A stretch of 42,107 bases of DNA, from contig NZ_AKJG01000060.1 of NCBI RefSeq assembly GCF_000282455.1, positions 1 through 42,107 of the forward strand, read 5' to 3'. A model generated the notes under the pieces. That model did no database searches and was not told the origin of the DNA. It saw only the letters and a program-made list of their open reading frames with translations. This DNA comes from Pseudomonas sp. GM74 (GTDB lineage: Bacteria > Pseudomonadota > Gammaproteobacteria > Pseudomonadales > Pseudomonadaceae). Made by a program: the position numbers and the translations under genes. Below are positions 18,328-27,287 of the stretch, in pieces. Within the stretch, counting starts at the first letter, position 1, and each line of letters opens with the position of its first letter.

Positions 18328-19812
18328 TCAGAAGCGCCAGATCACGTCGACGAACGCGCGGTGCATGTACGAATCGACTTCCTTGCCGTACGCATCGCCC
18401 GGCTTGAACACGCCGCCACGGAAGCGCACCAGGGCCGAAGGCTCATCGATCGCCTGACTCATCGACGCCGGCAACAGGCCTTGCTTGAAGTACTTGGTGA
18501 CCACCAGGTCCATTTCCTGACCGAGGTCTTTTTCGCCATCGTTCAGCGGCAGCGAAGTGCTGGAGAGGATCGCGCCGGTCACATCGTCGGTGTTGTTCTC
18601 GACGGCGTTGATGCCATTGCTGCCGACCGGCTTGTTGCCGTCGACGCGCCAGAACTTGTGGTAGATCAGGCTGGCGTCGTACTCGTCGTTGAGCATCCAC
18701 GAACCGAACAGGGTGGCGCTCTGCATGTTGTTCATTTCGCCACGGAAGGCTTCACCGAAACGGTGCACGCGCGAGCGGGTGCCGGTGTAGTTCGAGCGGT
18801 TGCTTTCCAGGCCGTTCTGTTCGTACTCGGCGCTGGCGCGGGCATAGGCGGCACCGACTTGCCATTGCGGATCGAGGCGCAAACGCACGCCGACATCGGT
18901 GGCCCAGCCGTTGAGGTTTTCACCGCGCTTGGCTTCAGTCGGCGACGTGCCATCGGCGTTCAGCGGGTTGACCTTGTCGATGTCGCCGCTCATGCCGGTG
19001 ATGCTGCCCCAGTAATTGACGGTGTTGGTATTGCGCCAGTTGTAGGCGTCGCTGTCGGCGGTCAGGCCGAGCCAGCTGATGTCGCCGTTCTGTTTCTTGT
19101 CCAGCGAGTCCGTCGGCACACCCGGCTCCGGGTAGTCGAGCTTGCCGTTGTCATGGGTGTGGTGACCGCGAATGCCGACCCAGTTGCCAGGTGTCCACTG
19201 GTACGCGGCATCGGCGTAGGCGTGCAGGCGATCCTTGTCTTGCGGCGACAGCTCCTTGAGGTCGGTGCGGTACTCGCTGAAGCGTTCGGCGATACCGACG
19301 TTGGCGCGCAGCAGGGTGGTGTCGAAGGTCCAGTTCAGGGCTTCGATGTTGGTGTCGCGCCATTGGCCGTCGTCGTTGCGCAGGCGCTGGCGACCGAACT
19401 TCAGGATCTCGCCGGGGTAGGGCGTGAAGCCCCTGTAGCCGACCCAGAACTCACGCATGGCCAGGTAGTTTTTCTTGGTCTGGCGATCATTGTTGTCAGT
19501 GTTCTCGGCACCATCGGATTGTTGCAGGGTGTCGGTCTCGATGATGTCGGTGGACGTCACCGCCTGACCCATGGCGTAGGCGCTCCACGCGCCGCTTTCG
19601 CCGTAGACCCATGGACGCAGGTCGAGGCCGACGCCGTTGACGTCGCCGCCAGGTGCGGTGCCGAGGTCGCGGTCGTCTTCGGACTGGCCGGTGATTTTCA
19701 CGTCCAGGCCGAAGTTCTTGGTTTCTTCAGTCATCGCAGCAAGCGTCGGGCAAGACCAGATCAGCGCGAATGTCAGGCCGATTCCGGCCTTCATGAATGG
19801 ATTCAACTTCAT
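18328..19812 (-). CDS. algE: Outer-membrane alginate export porin AlgE
   Basis: The 494-residue protein has a signal peptide ending near WSCPTLA and then a long run of alternating beta-strands ending in the outer-membrane signature phenylalanine (AFVDVIWRF). This fits the 18-strand AlgE barrel that passes the anionic polymer through an arginine-lined pore. Family segments [28 protein letters not shown]-like [20 protein letters not shown] and [20 protein letters not shown] are present. Its ATG overlaps the algK stop as ATGA (19809-19812), a sign of translational coupling, which fits AlgK and AlgE forming one export complex. Confidence 0.97.
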   Translation of the reverse strand: MKLNPFMKAGIGLTFALIWSCPTLAAMTEETKNFGLDVKITGQSEDDRDLGTAPGGDVNGVGLDLRPWVYGESGAWSAYAMGQAVTSTDIIETDTLQQSDGAENTDNNDRQTKKNYLAMREFWVGYRGFTPYPGEILKFGRQRLRNDDGQWRDTNIEALNWTFDTTLLRANVGIAERFSEYRTDLKELSPQDKDRLHAYADAAYQWTPGNWVGIRGHHTHDNGKLDYPEPGVPTDSLDKKQNGDISWLGLTADSDAYNWRNTNTVNYWGSITGMSGDIDKVNPLNADGTSPTEAKRGENLNGWATDVGVRLRLDPQWQVGAAYARASAEYEQNGLESNRSNYTGTRSRVHRFGEAFRGEMNNMQSATLFGSWMLNDEYDASLIYHKFWRVDGNKPVGSNGINAVENNTDDVTGAILSSTSLPLNDGEKDLGQEMDLVVTKYFKQGLLPASMSQAIDEPSALVRFRGGVFKPGDAYGKEVDSYMHRAFVDVIWRF

Positions 19813-21320
19813 TGGGATTCCTCGCCATCTTCTTCTTGCAGGGCATGCAGTTCCGGCGTGTTCGGGCTCAGTGCACCGCGCACGGCCTGTTCTTGTTTCA
19901 ACAGGCGTTGGGCTTCGGCCAACCGGTCGGGCGGCAATTGCGTTTGGATTGTTTGCGCAAGCTCGGTGGCTTGCGGCGTGTTCTGGGCCAGGGCCAGTTG
20001 GCTGAAGACGTACGCGTTCAGCGGGTCAGGCTTGGTGCCCTTGCCTTGGGAAAACAGTTGGGCAATGGCGAAATCAGCGCTGTTCTGGCCGTTGCGCGCA
20101 GCGGTCAACAGGTGGTCGAGTGCCTTCTGCGGATAGACCTTGCCCAGGTAGCCACGGCGATAGATCTGGCCGAGGTAGTAATCGGCAGCGACTTCGCGGC
20201 CGACGGCTTTCTGGAAGTGCGCTTCGGCGACCTTGGCGTCGGCCGGCACCAGTTTGCCTTCGAAGTAGAGTTTGCCCAGCAACAGCTCGGCGCGGGGCTG
20301 GTCGGCGGCGCGGCCGTTGTCCAGGTACTTCATCATCTGGTCGACGTCGCCCAGTTCCGGGAAGTCGTAGAGCAATTGCGCGAGGGTGACCCACGACGCC
20401 GGGTAGCCCGGTGCGATCGGTTCGAGCAGCGACTGCGCGGTTTTCTCGTCGGTCTTGCCCAGGGACGCGTCGGCGAGCACGCGGGCGACGCTGTCGACGC
20501 GCTGCGCCGAAACGGTGCCTTGGGCGTGCGCCGCTTGCATCTGCTTGATCAGCTCGGCCTGTTGCTCTGGCTTGGCCTGTTTCTGGTAGACCGTGGCCAG
20601 TTCGACGTAGCAGATGTCGCTGGTGTTGAGCGCGGCTTTGCAGATTTTTTCCACGTCATCCAGATGCTGGTCGTAGGTGCCCTGGGTGCGATAGAGCAGC
20701 ACCTGCGCCAAACCGGCTTCCGGTTTGTTTTCGGCACGCCATTGGCTGATCTGCTGCTGGGCATTCACGTTGGGGAAGCTGTGGGGGTATTGCAGGTACA
20801 GCATCGCCAACGGGATCAGCGTGTTGCCTTCGCCTGCCGCAGCGGCTTTTTTCAACAGGGTTTCGGCTTCGTGTTGTTCCGCTTCGGTGGAGCCGGGCTT
20901 GGCCACCAGCAGACGACCGAGGCGTGCCTGGGCGCGGGGCGAAACGCTGGCCGCGGCGCGGTAAGTCGCCTCAGCCTGTTTCATCTGCGCCGGGTCACGG
21001 CTGTCGACCTGGATATCGGCCAGGCCGACCTGTGCTTCGCTGTAGCCCAGGTCTGCCAGTTGCCGGTAATTCTGCGCGGCGGTGGCGGTATCGCCACGCT
21101 TGAGCGCTTCGTTGGCCAGGCGCTGGTCGGGCAGGCCGGCGCAACCGGCGAGACTGACTGCCAACGCCAGCGAGCACACCACATGTCCCCTGTGGGAGCG
21201 GGCTTGCCCGCGATTCGCTTGACGCGGTTCGTCAGAAACACCGCAGTGATCCGATCGCTGGCAAGCCAGCTCCCACAGGGATCGCGGCGTTTTCAACAGA
21301 CTGATAATGGTCACAGGCAT
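19809..21320 (-). CDS. algK: AlgK lipoprotein with a REPIN inside its signal-peptide region
   Basis: The open frame from ATG 21320 encodes 503 residues. AlgK is a TPR/Sel1-repeat outer-membrane lipoprotein that locates and partners AlgE; the helical repeats run from about residue 65 to 480. The lipobox LAGC places the lipidated cysteine at residue 60, unusually late. The cause is a 93-bp REPIN (21188-21280) lying in frame between [13 protein letters not shown] and [15 protein letters not shown]. Removing its 31 codons would restore a normal signal peptide of about 28 residues. The frame stays open, so either a long arginine-containing n-region is made, or translation restarts at GTG 21182 or 21179 behind AGGGGA. 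The mature protein looks intact. The start is therefore uncertain. Confidence 0.93.
   Translation of the reverse strand: MPVTIISLLKTPRSLWELACQRSDHCGVSDEPRQANRGQARSHRGHVVCSLALAVSLAGCAGLPDQRLANEALKRGDTATAAQNYRQLADLGYSEAQVGLADIQVDSRDPAQMKQAEATYRAAASVSPRAQARLGRLLVAKPGSTEAEQHEAETLLKKAAAAGEGNTLIPLAMLYLQYPHSFPNVNAQQQISQWRAENKPEAGLAQVLLYRTQGTYDQHLDDVEKICKAALNTSDICYVELATVYQKQAKPEQQAELIKQMQAAHAQGTVSAQRVDSVARVLADASLGKTDEKTAQSLLEPIAPGYPASWVTLAQLLYDFPELGDVDQMMKYLDNGRAADQPRAELLLGKLYFEGKLVPADAKVAEAHFQKAVGREVAADYYLGQIYRRGYLGKVYPQKALDHLLTAARNGQNSADFAIAQLFSQGKGTKPDPLNAYVFSQLALAQNTPQATELAQTIQTQLPPDRLAEAQRLLKQEQAVRGALSPNTPELHALQEEDGEESQ
21188..21280. repeat. REPIN inserted in frame within algK
   Basis: CCCTGTGGGAGCGGGCTTGC at 21188 is inverted against GCAAGCCAGCTCCCACAGGG ending 21280. 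Its length is 93 bp, exactly 31 codons, with no stop in the algK frame. The right arm uses the GCTGGCTTGCCAGCG subtype, whose stem carries paired (compensatory) changes relative to the left arm's GCGGGCTTGCCCGCG. Confidence 0.92.
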
Positions 21321-21329
21321 GTCCTCGAC

Positions 21330-22499
21330 TTAAAGACCGACAGCCATGGCTTTGTCGATCAGCCAGTTCAGGTTCGGGCCACGGTCGCTGTTCACTTCCA
21401 CCGGGCGGCCGGCGAGGGAGCTGTCCAGGGTTTCGTCCGGCTGGATCAGCACGCGGATGTCCGAAGACAGATCGGCGCTTTTCAGGCTGGTGCTGCTGAC
21501 GATCTTGCCGGTGCGGCTCTTGTCCTCGCCGGCGATCTGGAAGCGCACCGAAGTACCCGGGCGCACGTCGCTGAACTGGCGATAGGAGAAGCGCGCTTCA
21601 ACATTGGCTTCGCCGCCCCGCGGGACCAGTTGGAAGATCACGTCGCCCTTGCTGGCGTACTGACCGTTGGCGACCATTTGCTGGGCCACGGTGCAGTCGC
21701 AAGGCGAGGTCAGGGTGCCGGTCATCTGCTTGCCGAACAGTTCCGCAACCTTGGCCGGTTGCAGTTGGTCTTCGTCCAGATGGCCCTTGAGCACGTCGAG
21801 CATGCTGGTGCTGAAGGTCGCAAGCGGTGCGCCCTTGGCAGCCACGCCGTCGGCTTTCACCAGGCTCTGTACGGTGCCGTCGCGGGGCATGGTGATGTTC
21901 ACGCCCGGCACGCTGACCAGACCGGCCTGGGCGTGGCTGACGAAGTACATGCCGTACACCGATTTGAAAACAAAACCGAAAGCAGCCAGACCGACAACGA
22001 AGATCCCCAGGCTGAAGGTCACGGCTTTCATGCGGCCGAACGCGGTCATGCCGTGGCCGCCGTCCTTCATCTTGCGCGCCTTGGTGAAGTTGTCGCGCTG
22101 CAGGGTCGCGAGCATTTCACCCACGCTGACGATGTCGCCGGCCAGGTGCGAAGTGATCAGGTGGCGCAGGGTCGAGATGTCCCGTGGTTCCAGGTTCTGG
22201 AACTGGCAGCCGGCGCGTCCGGTCTCGCGATCGAAGGAGCGGACCTGCAATTCGACGTCCATGGCCAGGCCGAGGTTGTCGATGAGAAATTGCAGGCGGG
22301 CCTTGTACACGTCACCGATTTTCAGCGGCAATTGACCGGCGTTGAATGCCAGGCCACCGGCGGACAGGTCGATCACCCGGGCTTCGACCGGTGTCCGGTC
22401 GGGGCCGAAGAAACGCAGCTTGGCCGGGATTTTCACGCGGGCGTGTTGGCGCTGGGCTTCGGATTCATGCACTACGTTGGCGTTGACGGCGGTATTCAT
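21330..22499 (-). CDS. alg44: Alginate polymerase regulator Alg44 (PilZ, c-di-GMP receptor)
   Basis: The 389-residue inner-membrane protein begins with a cytoplasmic PilZ domain. Its c-di-GMP-binding residues are all present: R17 and R21 in RQHAR, and D44, S46 and G49 in DLSAGG, with the same numbering as described for P. aeruginosa. One membrane helix (about 175-195, LGIFVVGLAAFGFVFKSVYG) leads to a periplasmic fusion-protein-like domain of about 190 residues. With Alg8 it makes the c-di-GMP-activated polymerase. It lies 36 bp downstream of alg8 and 9 bp before algK. Confidence 0.97.
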   Translation of the reverse strand: MNTAVNANVVHESEAQRQHARVKIPAKLRFFGPDRTPVEARVIDLSAGGLAFNAGQLPLKIGDVYKARLQFLIDNLGLAMDVELQVRSFDRETGRAGCQFQNLEPRDISTLRHLITSHLAGDIVSVGEMLATLQRDNFTKARKMKDGGHGMTAFGRMKAVTFSLGIFVVGLAAFGFVFKSVYGMYFVSHAQAGLVSVPGVNITMPRDGTVQSLVKADGVAAKGAPLATFSTSMLDVLKGHLDEDQLQPAKVAELFGKQMTGTLTSPCDCTVAQQMVANGQYASKGDVIFQLVPRGGEANVEARFSYRQFSDVRPGTSVRFQIAGEDKSRTGKIVSSTSLKSADLSSDIRVLIQPDETLDSSLAGRPVEVNSDRGPNLNWLIDKAMAVGL

Positions 22500-22535
22500 A
22501 GGGGGCGTTTTCCTAGTTAATTCAGGCGAGTTCGG

Positions 22536-24017
22536 TCAGACCATCAACAGCAGCACGGCGACAAAAATGCTGCCGGCAGAGAAGGTCATGGTCCGAGACG
22601 ACCAGGTGTTGAACCAACGTTGAAAGCTGGCGAGATCACGGGTCAGAGAAGTGGGCTGGCGGGTCCAGGACTGTTGGTCGAGGCGGAAGAACACGTAGAT
22701 CTTCACCAGCGCGCCGACGATCTGGTTGTAATAGAGAATCGCCGGGTAGGCCGGGCCGATCCGGTGTCCGGAGCACGACAGCAACAAGGTCAGGATGAAC
22801 CGGGTGATGCCGATCCATAGCAGGTACACCAGGATGAACGCGGTGCCGTACTTGAAGCTGGCAATCAACGCCACGGTCAGGCCCAGCAGCGAGGTCCACA
22901 TCGATACGCGCTGGTCGAACAGCACCACCGAAGTGAACACACCGAGGCGTTTGATCCCCAGGCCCAGGGCACGGGAGTTCTGCCGCAGGTTGTTGCCGTA
23001 CCAGCGGAACATCAGTTTGCGGCTGGCCTTGATGAAGCTCTTTTCCGGCGGGTGTTCAACAGTGTTGATCGCGGCGTCCGGCACGTAGAATGTGTCGTAG
23101 CCCAGGCGCATCAGGCTGAACCAGCTCGACTTGTCATCGCCGGTAAGGAACTTGAAGCGACCCAGACGCCAGTGTTGCAGCGAGTCGCTTTCCACGTCGG
23201 CGATGAAGTCCGGGTTGGTGACCACGGTGGCGCGGAACACCGACATGCGGCCGGTCATGGTCAGCACGCGCTTGGACAAGGCCATCGAGCACATGTTGAT
23301 GTGGCGCTGGGCGAAACGCAGCTTGTGCCATTCGCTCATGATGTAGCCGCCGCGCACTTCACAGAACTCGTTGGTGGTCAGGCCACCGACGTTGCCGAAC
23401 ATCTGGAACCACGGCACGGTCTTGAGCACCACGCCTTCGGCCAGCACGGTGTCGCCATCGATCACCGCGACCACGGCGCGATCATCCGGCAGGTGCCGGG
23501 AGATGGCGCGGAAGCCGTAGGCCAGGCCATCGCGCTTGCCGGTACCGGGAATGCGCACGAAGTCGAGTTTCACCCGGGCCGGAGGGTTCATCCGGTTCCA
23601 CAGGCTCTTCACCAACAGTTCGTCGGACATCTCCACGATGGAGCAGACCACGGTGGTCGGCAGGCCGCAGTCGATGGCTTCGCGGATCACCGAACTGTAG
23701 ACCTGCGCGGTGGTCAGGGCGTCGATGCGGAAACTGGTGACCATCAGAAACACGTGGGACGGGTCAGCCGCTTTGCCCAGCTTGCGCACTTTGCGCCGCA
23801 GGTACGGGTAGACGATGTACAGAAAAATCATGCCGCGCACAAAGTGAGTGGCACCCATCGAATAGCGCCAGATACCCACGGCGCCAATCAGGAAAATGAA
23901 GTCCTTCGACTCGGAGTCGAACGTGGACACGGGCAACGCCATGGCGAGGCCCATCAGTAAACTCAGGTAGAACAGCCAACCGGCGGCCTGGAGTAGGCCG
24001 TGCTTTAGCCTGTGCAT
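22536..24017 (-). CDS. alg8: Alginate polymerase glycosyltransferase Alg8
   Basis: The 493-residue inner-membrane GT2 enzyme polymerises GDP-mannuronate. Membrane helices flank a cytoplasmic catalytic domain with [11 protein letters not shown] (DxD), [10 protein letters not shown] (catalytic acid region) and [17 protein letters not shown] (QxxRW-like region). Four or more helices follow from about residue 380. The ATG at 24017 ([10 protein letters not shown]) is preferred because GGA lies eight bases upstream and family members begin similarly. ATG 24026 and the open frame up to 24149 are less likely; the latter would read through a REP element. It is separated from algD by 169 bp containing that hairpin. 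Confidence 0.96.
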   Translation of the reverse strand: MHRLKHGLLQAAGWLFYLSLLMGLAMALPVSTFDSESKDFIFLIGAVGIWRYSMGATHFVRGMIFLYIVYPYLRRKVRKLGKAADPSHVFLMVTSFRIDALTTAQVYSSVIREAIDCGLPTTVVCSIVEMSDELLVKSLWNRMNPPARVKLDFVRIPGTGKRDGLAYGFRAISRHLPDDRAVVAVIDGDTVLAEGVVLKTVPWFQMFGNVGGLTTNEFCEVRGGYIMSEWHKLRFAQRHINMCSMALSKRVLTMTGRMSVFRATVVTNPDFIADVESDSLQHWRLGRFKFLTGDDKSSWFSLMRLGYDTFYVPDAAINTVEHPPEKSFIKASRKLMFRWYGNNLRQNSRALGLGIKRLGVFTSVVLFDQRVSMWTSLLGLTVALIASFKYGTAFILVYLLWIGITRFILTLLLSCSGHRIGPAYPAILYYNQIVGALVKIYVFFRLDQQSWTRQPTSLTRDLASFQRWFNTWSSRTMTFSAGSIFVAVLLLMV

Positions 24018-24093
24018 AATCTGCATCCGTCTCGATCTCGGGCGAGCCTTTGGGGTGGCCCGATGGGGTTTTGGCAGGCGTAGAAAGCAGCCC

Positions 24094-24176
24094 GTAGGAG
24101 CTGCCGCAGGCTGCGATCCAGGGACCTTTGGCGCCCGTAAAGGCGCCAAAGGATCGCAGGCTTCGCCAGCTCCTAC
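24094..24176. repeat. REP-like hairpin between algD and alg8
   Basis: The outer arms begin GTAGGAGCTGCCGCAGGCTG and end CAGGCTTCGCCAGCTCCTAC. The inner arms CTTTGGCGCC and GGCGCCAAAG enclose a short loop CGTAAA. The whole 83-bp unit can fold into one long stem. It belongs to the same family as 10321-10457 and lies in the alg transcript immediately after algD. Confidence 0.88.
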
Positions 24177-24186
24177 GGAACCGTGG

Positions 24187-25503
24187 TTACCAGCAAATGC
24201 CTTCAGTACGGGCAGTTGTGCTGGTGGCCTTGGACATGAAGCCCACCAGGTCGATCACCTGCTTGCCGTGTGGAACTTCCTGCACCAGGGCGCGGAATTT
24301 CTCGTCACGGTTACCGAGGATGATCACGTCGGAGTTGTTGATCACCGCGTCGAAATCGGAGTTCAGCAAGGACGAGACGTGAGGGATCTTCGACTCGATG
24401 TAGTCCTTGTTGGCACCGTGAACGCGGGCGTACTCGACGTTGCTGTCGTAGATGCTCAGGTCGTAACCCTTGCCGATCAGCATTTCCGCCAGGTCGACCA
24501 GCGGGCTTTCGCGCAGATCGTCGGTGCCGGCCTTGAAGCTCAGGCCCAGCAGGGCGACTTTGCGTTTGTCGTGGCTGGAGACGATGTCGAATGCGTTCTG
24601 CACCTGGGATTCGTTGCTGCGCATCAGCGAGTTGAGCAACGGGGCCTCCACGTCCAGGGAACCGGCGCGGTAGGTCAGGGCACGTACGTCTTTTGGCAGG
24701 CACGAACCACCGAAGGCGAAGCCTGGGCGCATGTAGTACTGGGACAGATTGAGGGTCTTGTCCTGGCAGACCACGTCCATCACTTCGCGACCGTCGACGC
24801 CGACCGCCTTGGCGATGTTGCCGATTTCGTTGGCGAAGGTGACCTTGGTGGCGTGCCACACGTTGCAGGTGTACTTGATCATCTCGGCGACCGCGATGTC
24901 CTTGCGGATGATCGGTGCGTCGAGCTCTTCGTACAGCGATTGCAGAACGTCGCCGGACGCCTTGTCGAACTCGCCGATGACGGTCATTGGCGGCTGATCG
25001 TAGTCGGCGATGGCGGTGCTCTCGCGCAGGAACTCTGGGTTCACGGCCACGCCGAAATCAACGCCGGCCTTTTTGCCGGAGCAGTCTTCGAGAATCGGGA
25101 TGACCACGTTGGCCACGGTGCCCGGCAGCACGGTGCTGCGTACGACGATGGTGTGGCGGGTGGTCTTGTCACGCAGGACAAAACCGATTTCGCGGCACAC
25201 TGCCTCGATGTAGTTCAGCTCCAGGTCGCCGTTCTTCTTGCTCGGCGTGCCCACGCAGATCATCGACAGGTCGGTGTCGCGAATCGCCTCGGCGAAGTTG
25301 GTGGTGCCACGCAGACGACCTGTCTGGATGCCTTGGGCCAGAAGTTCGCCCAGGCCCGGTTCAACGATCGGCGATTTGCCGGCATTGATCATATCGATCT
25401 TGTCTTTGGCCACATCGACGCCAACGACGTCATGGCCCCGTGCAGACAGGCAACCGGCACATACTGCGCCGACGTAACCCAAACCAAAAATGCTGATGCG
25501 CAT
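24187..25503 (-). CDS. algD: GDP-mannose 6-dehydrogenase
   Basis: The 438-residue enzyme oxidises GDP-mannose to GDP-mannuronate in two NAD-dependent steps, the committed reaction of alginate synthesis in the cytoplasm. The Rossmann motif [11 protein letters not shown] is at residues 7-17, VNPEFLRE at about 154-161, and the catalytic thiol is C268 in [12 protein letters not shown]. The C-terminal UDP/GDP-binding domain contains [19 protein letters not shown] 25503 is preceded by GAGAGG at good spacing. It is the first gene of the operon, behind a long leader. Regulation through AlgU and AlgR-type factors is known for the family. Confidence 0.98.
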   Translation of the reverse strand: MRISIFGLGYVGAVCAGCLSARGHDVVGVDVAKDKIDMINAGKSPIVEPGLGELLAQGIQTGRLRGTTNFAEAIRDTDLSMICVGTPSKKNGDLELNYIEAVCREIGFVLRDKTTRHTIVVRSTVLPGTVANVVIPILEDCSGKKAGVDFGVAVNPEFLRESTAIADYDQPPMTVIGEFDKASGDVLQSLYEELDAPIIRKDIAVAEMIKYTCNVWHATKVTFANEIGNIAKAVGVDGREVMDVVCQDKTLNLSQYYMRPGFAFGGSCLPKDVRALTYRAGSLDVEAPLLNSLMRSNESQVQNAFDIVSSHDKRKVALLGLSFKAGTDDLRESPLVDLAEMLIGKGYDLSIYDSNVEYARVHGANKDYIESKIPHVSSLLNSDFDAVINNSDVIILGNRDEKFRALVQEVPHGKQVIDLVGFMSKATSTTARTEGICW

Positions 25504-25990
25504 CGCAATTACCTCTCTGTTATCAAGCCTGTATACATCAAGCCATTAGATGGCCGGAGTTAATGGTGTTCAGCGTGTTTTAGTGCACTCGCAAGTGTGC
25601 CTTACAGGCACAACGATGCCCTGTGCTGGCATATAAGTTACGAGTGTCTAAATAAATGCACTCAAGGTGTGCGCAACTAGGCCTTGTTGTTATGATTTGC
25701 CCTGTTATGCAGCCGACCCTCCTGTCAGAAGGATGCGGGTGCAACGGCCTTGCACGCTCGATGTCAGGCTGAAAGCCCGTGGATCAAGCGGTTGGGTGCT
25801 CGGGTGAGCACGTTTATAGGGGCGCTGTCGTGGCCTTGTAGGGGATAGTCATACCGCGTTATCTCCTGTCCGATTGCTGTTGTCCAAATCAGTGATTAGT
25901 CAGCGCAAGTTTGTATTACAACTTCGCTACATGAATCGCTTATCTGCGTAAGTTATCTCGTACACGCTCGGCGAGAATCGTTACCGGTGG

Positions 25991-26018
25991 TATGAGCGGC
26001 GCGTTTGGACATAGTTCC
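25991..26018 (-). promoter_or_regulatory. Candidate AlgU/AlgT (sigma-22) promoter of algD
   Basis: Read on the minus strand, the region gives GGAACTA, a 16-bp spacer, then TCATA. This is close to the ECF consensus GAACTT-N16/17-TCnnA known for alginate promoters. The GGAAC core and spacing fit; the sixth base of the -35 box deviates. Transcription would start near 25985, about 480 nt before algD. No other GAACT-type box was found in the region. Confidence 0.5.
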
Positions 26019-26283
26019 AGTCCGCTCATCGCGAAATCTGAAATTTCTTGAAATATTGAGAAAGATGGCACTGCTCTCAAATTGATAGCACTTGCCGTTT
26101 CGCCCTTTATATATAGGCGGCTCATCGGATGGGATATTTTTTTGCCACTACTGTTAAAAAAAGTCAGTGCCACTACGCAAAAAAATGATTGAAGTCGAGT
26201 GAAACTAAAGTTAGAAAACCGGTCGGTATTTTTCTGGCGCCATAAAAATGGCGAAAAGGCGGGGAAGGCTGAAGTGAGTCAAG

Positions 26284-26322
26284 GGTCGGCGCACGAGGGT
26301 TTGTGGAGGTCGTGCGCCGACC
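26284..26322 (-). terminator. Strong hairpin after yaaA, terminator-like without U tract
   Basis: A perfect 13-bp stem, GGTCGGCGCACGA and TCGTGCGCCGACC, encloses a 13-nt loop and begins 8 bp after the yaaA stop. No T run follows in the yaaA direction, so it may act as a 3' stabiliser or a Rho-assisted stop, separating yaaA from the alg control region. Confidence 0.55.
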
Positions 26323-26329
26323 GGATGCA

Positions 26330-27109
26330 TCACTCTGGTGCGTGATCGCGCAGAAACACCAGATTGTCCGGCTTGGACTGTTCGGCGCTGTAGCGATAGC
26401 CCTGAACGTCGAACTGCTTGAGGGTGGCAGGGTCGTTGATGCGTTCTTCGATGACGAAGCGGCTCATCAAACCGCGGGCCTTTTTCGCGTAGAAACTGAT
26501 GATCTTGTACTGGCCGTTCTTCAGGTCCTTGAATTCGGTATTGATGATGCGCGCGTTCAAGGCATTGCGTTTGACCGCCGAGAAGTACTCGTTGGACGCC
26601 AGGTTGAGCAGCACGTCATCGCCCTGGTCGACCAGGGCTTCGTTCAGCCATTCGCTGATGCGCGTGCCCCAGAAGGCATACAGGTCCTTGCCCCGGGCGT
26701 TGGCCAGCCTGGTGCCCATTTCCAGGCGATAGGGTTGCATCAGGTCCAGCGGACGCAGCAGGCCATAGAGGCCCGAGAGCATGCGCAGGTGTTTTTGGGC
26801 GAAATCGAAATCGGCTTCGTTGAGGGTTTGCGCATTCATGCCGGTGTACACATCGCCCTTGAAGGCCAGCAGCGCCTGCTTGGCGTTTTCCGGGGTGAAC
26901 GCGGGCGTCCAGCTGCCGAAACGCGCGGCGTTGAGCCCGCCGATCTTGTCGGAGACGTGCATCAACTCGCTGATTTGCGCGGGCGTCAACTCGCGCAATT
27001 GCAGGATCAACTCCTGGGAGTGGTCGAGGTACTGCGGCTGGGTGAAGCGCTGGGTCGCCGGCGGTGTTTCATAGTCGAGGGTCTTGGCGGGTGAAATCAC
27101 CATCAGCAT
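26330..27109 (-). CDS. yaaA: Peroxide stress protein YaaA
   Basis: The 259-residue protein matches the YaaA/DUF328 family in length and begins [20 protein letters not shown], the family hallmark. [20 protein letters not shown] and the C-terminal [16 protein letters not shown] are equally typical. YaaA lowers intracellular free iron during hydrogen peroxide stress and has a DNA-binding fold related to glycosylases. ATG 27109 has GGAG upstream. It is transcribed toward the alginate operon but is separated by a strong hairpin and a long promoter region, so cotranscription is unlikely. Confidence 0.95.
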   Translation of the reverse strand: MLMVISPAKTLDYETPPATQRFTQPQYLDHSQELILQLRELTPAQISELMHVSDKIGGLNAARFGSWTPAFTPENAKQALLAFKGDVYTGMNAQTLNEADFDFAQKHLRMLSGLYGLLRPLDLMQPYRLEMGTRLANARGKDLYAFWGTRISEWLNEALVDQGDDVLLNLASNEYFSAVKRNALNARIINTEFKDLKNGQYKIISFYAKKARGLMSRFVIEERINDPATLKQFDVQGYRYSAEQSKPDNLVFLRDHAPE

Positions 27110-27287
27110 GAAGTCGTCTCCTTTAATCGTGGCGGCGATTCTAGGGGGTTGTCCTCGTTGACTCCAGCTATCGCGTCCATAGGTGATGGTCGGTGGTCAT
27201 GCGCTCCCACAGTGGTTCAGTGTTGCTGAAGGAGTTGAGTGTGGATCAGCTATAGTGCCGCGCGGGTTTTGTTATGGAGACATCCCA

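Larger units (their letters stand above)
25504..26329 (-). promoter_or_regulatory. algD control region and leader
   Basis: This 826-bp region has no convincing gene and is clearly more AT-rich than its surroundings. It contains a candidate AlgU promoter at 25991-26018, implying a leader of about 480 nt. Two neighbouring dyads lie near the gene: GTGCCTTACAGGCAC at 25597-25611 and ATGCCCTGTGCTGGCAT at 25616-25632. A further imperfect dyad, AAGTTTGTATTACAACTT, lies at 25907-25924. I could not identify clear AlgR-type boxes by eye. A 77-codon frame at 25940-26173 overlaps the promoter and is not credible. Confidence 0.75.

Noticed and set aside
21182..21184. ATG on the minus strand right after the REPIN as a possible algK start
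   Set aside because: It is out of the AlgK frame (reads MWCARWRWQ) and lies too near the AGGGG sequence.
19797..22520. 907-codon open frame on the plus strand, antisense to algK and alg44
   Set aside because: It mirrors codon structure of high-GC genes on the other strand, has no recognisable domains, and the alginate proteins there are certain. Similar antisense frames at 12319-13899 and 16598-18457 are rejected for the same reason.
25940..26173. 77-codon frame on the minus strand upstream of algD
   Set aside because: It overlaps the candidate algD promoter, resembles no family and has no convincing ribosome binding site.
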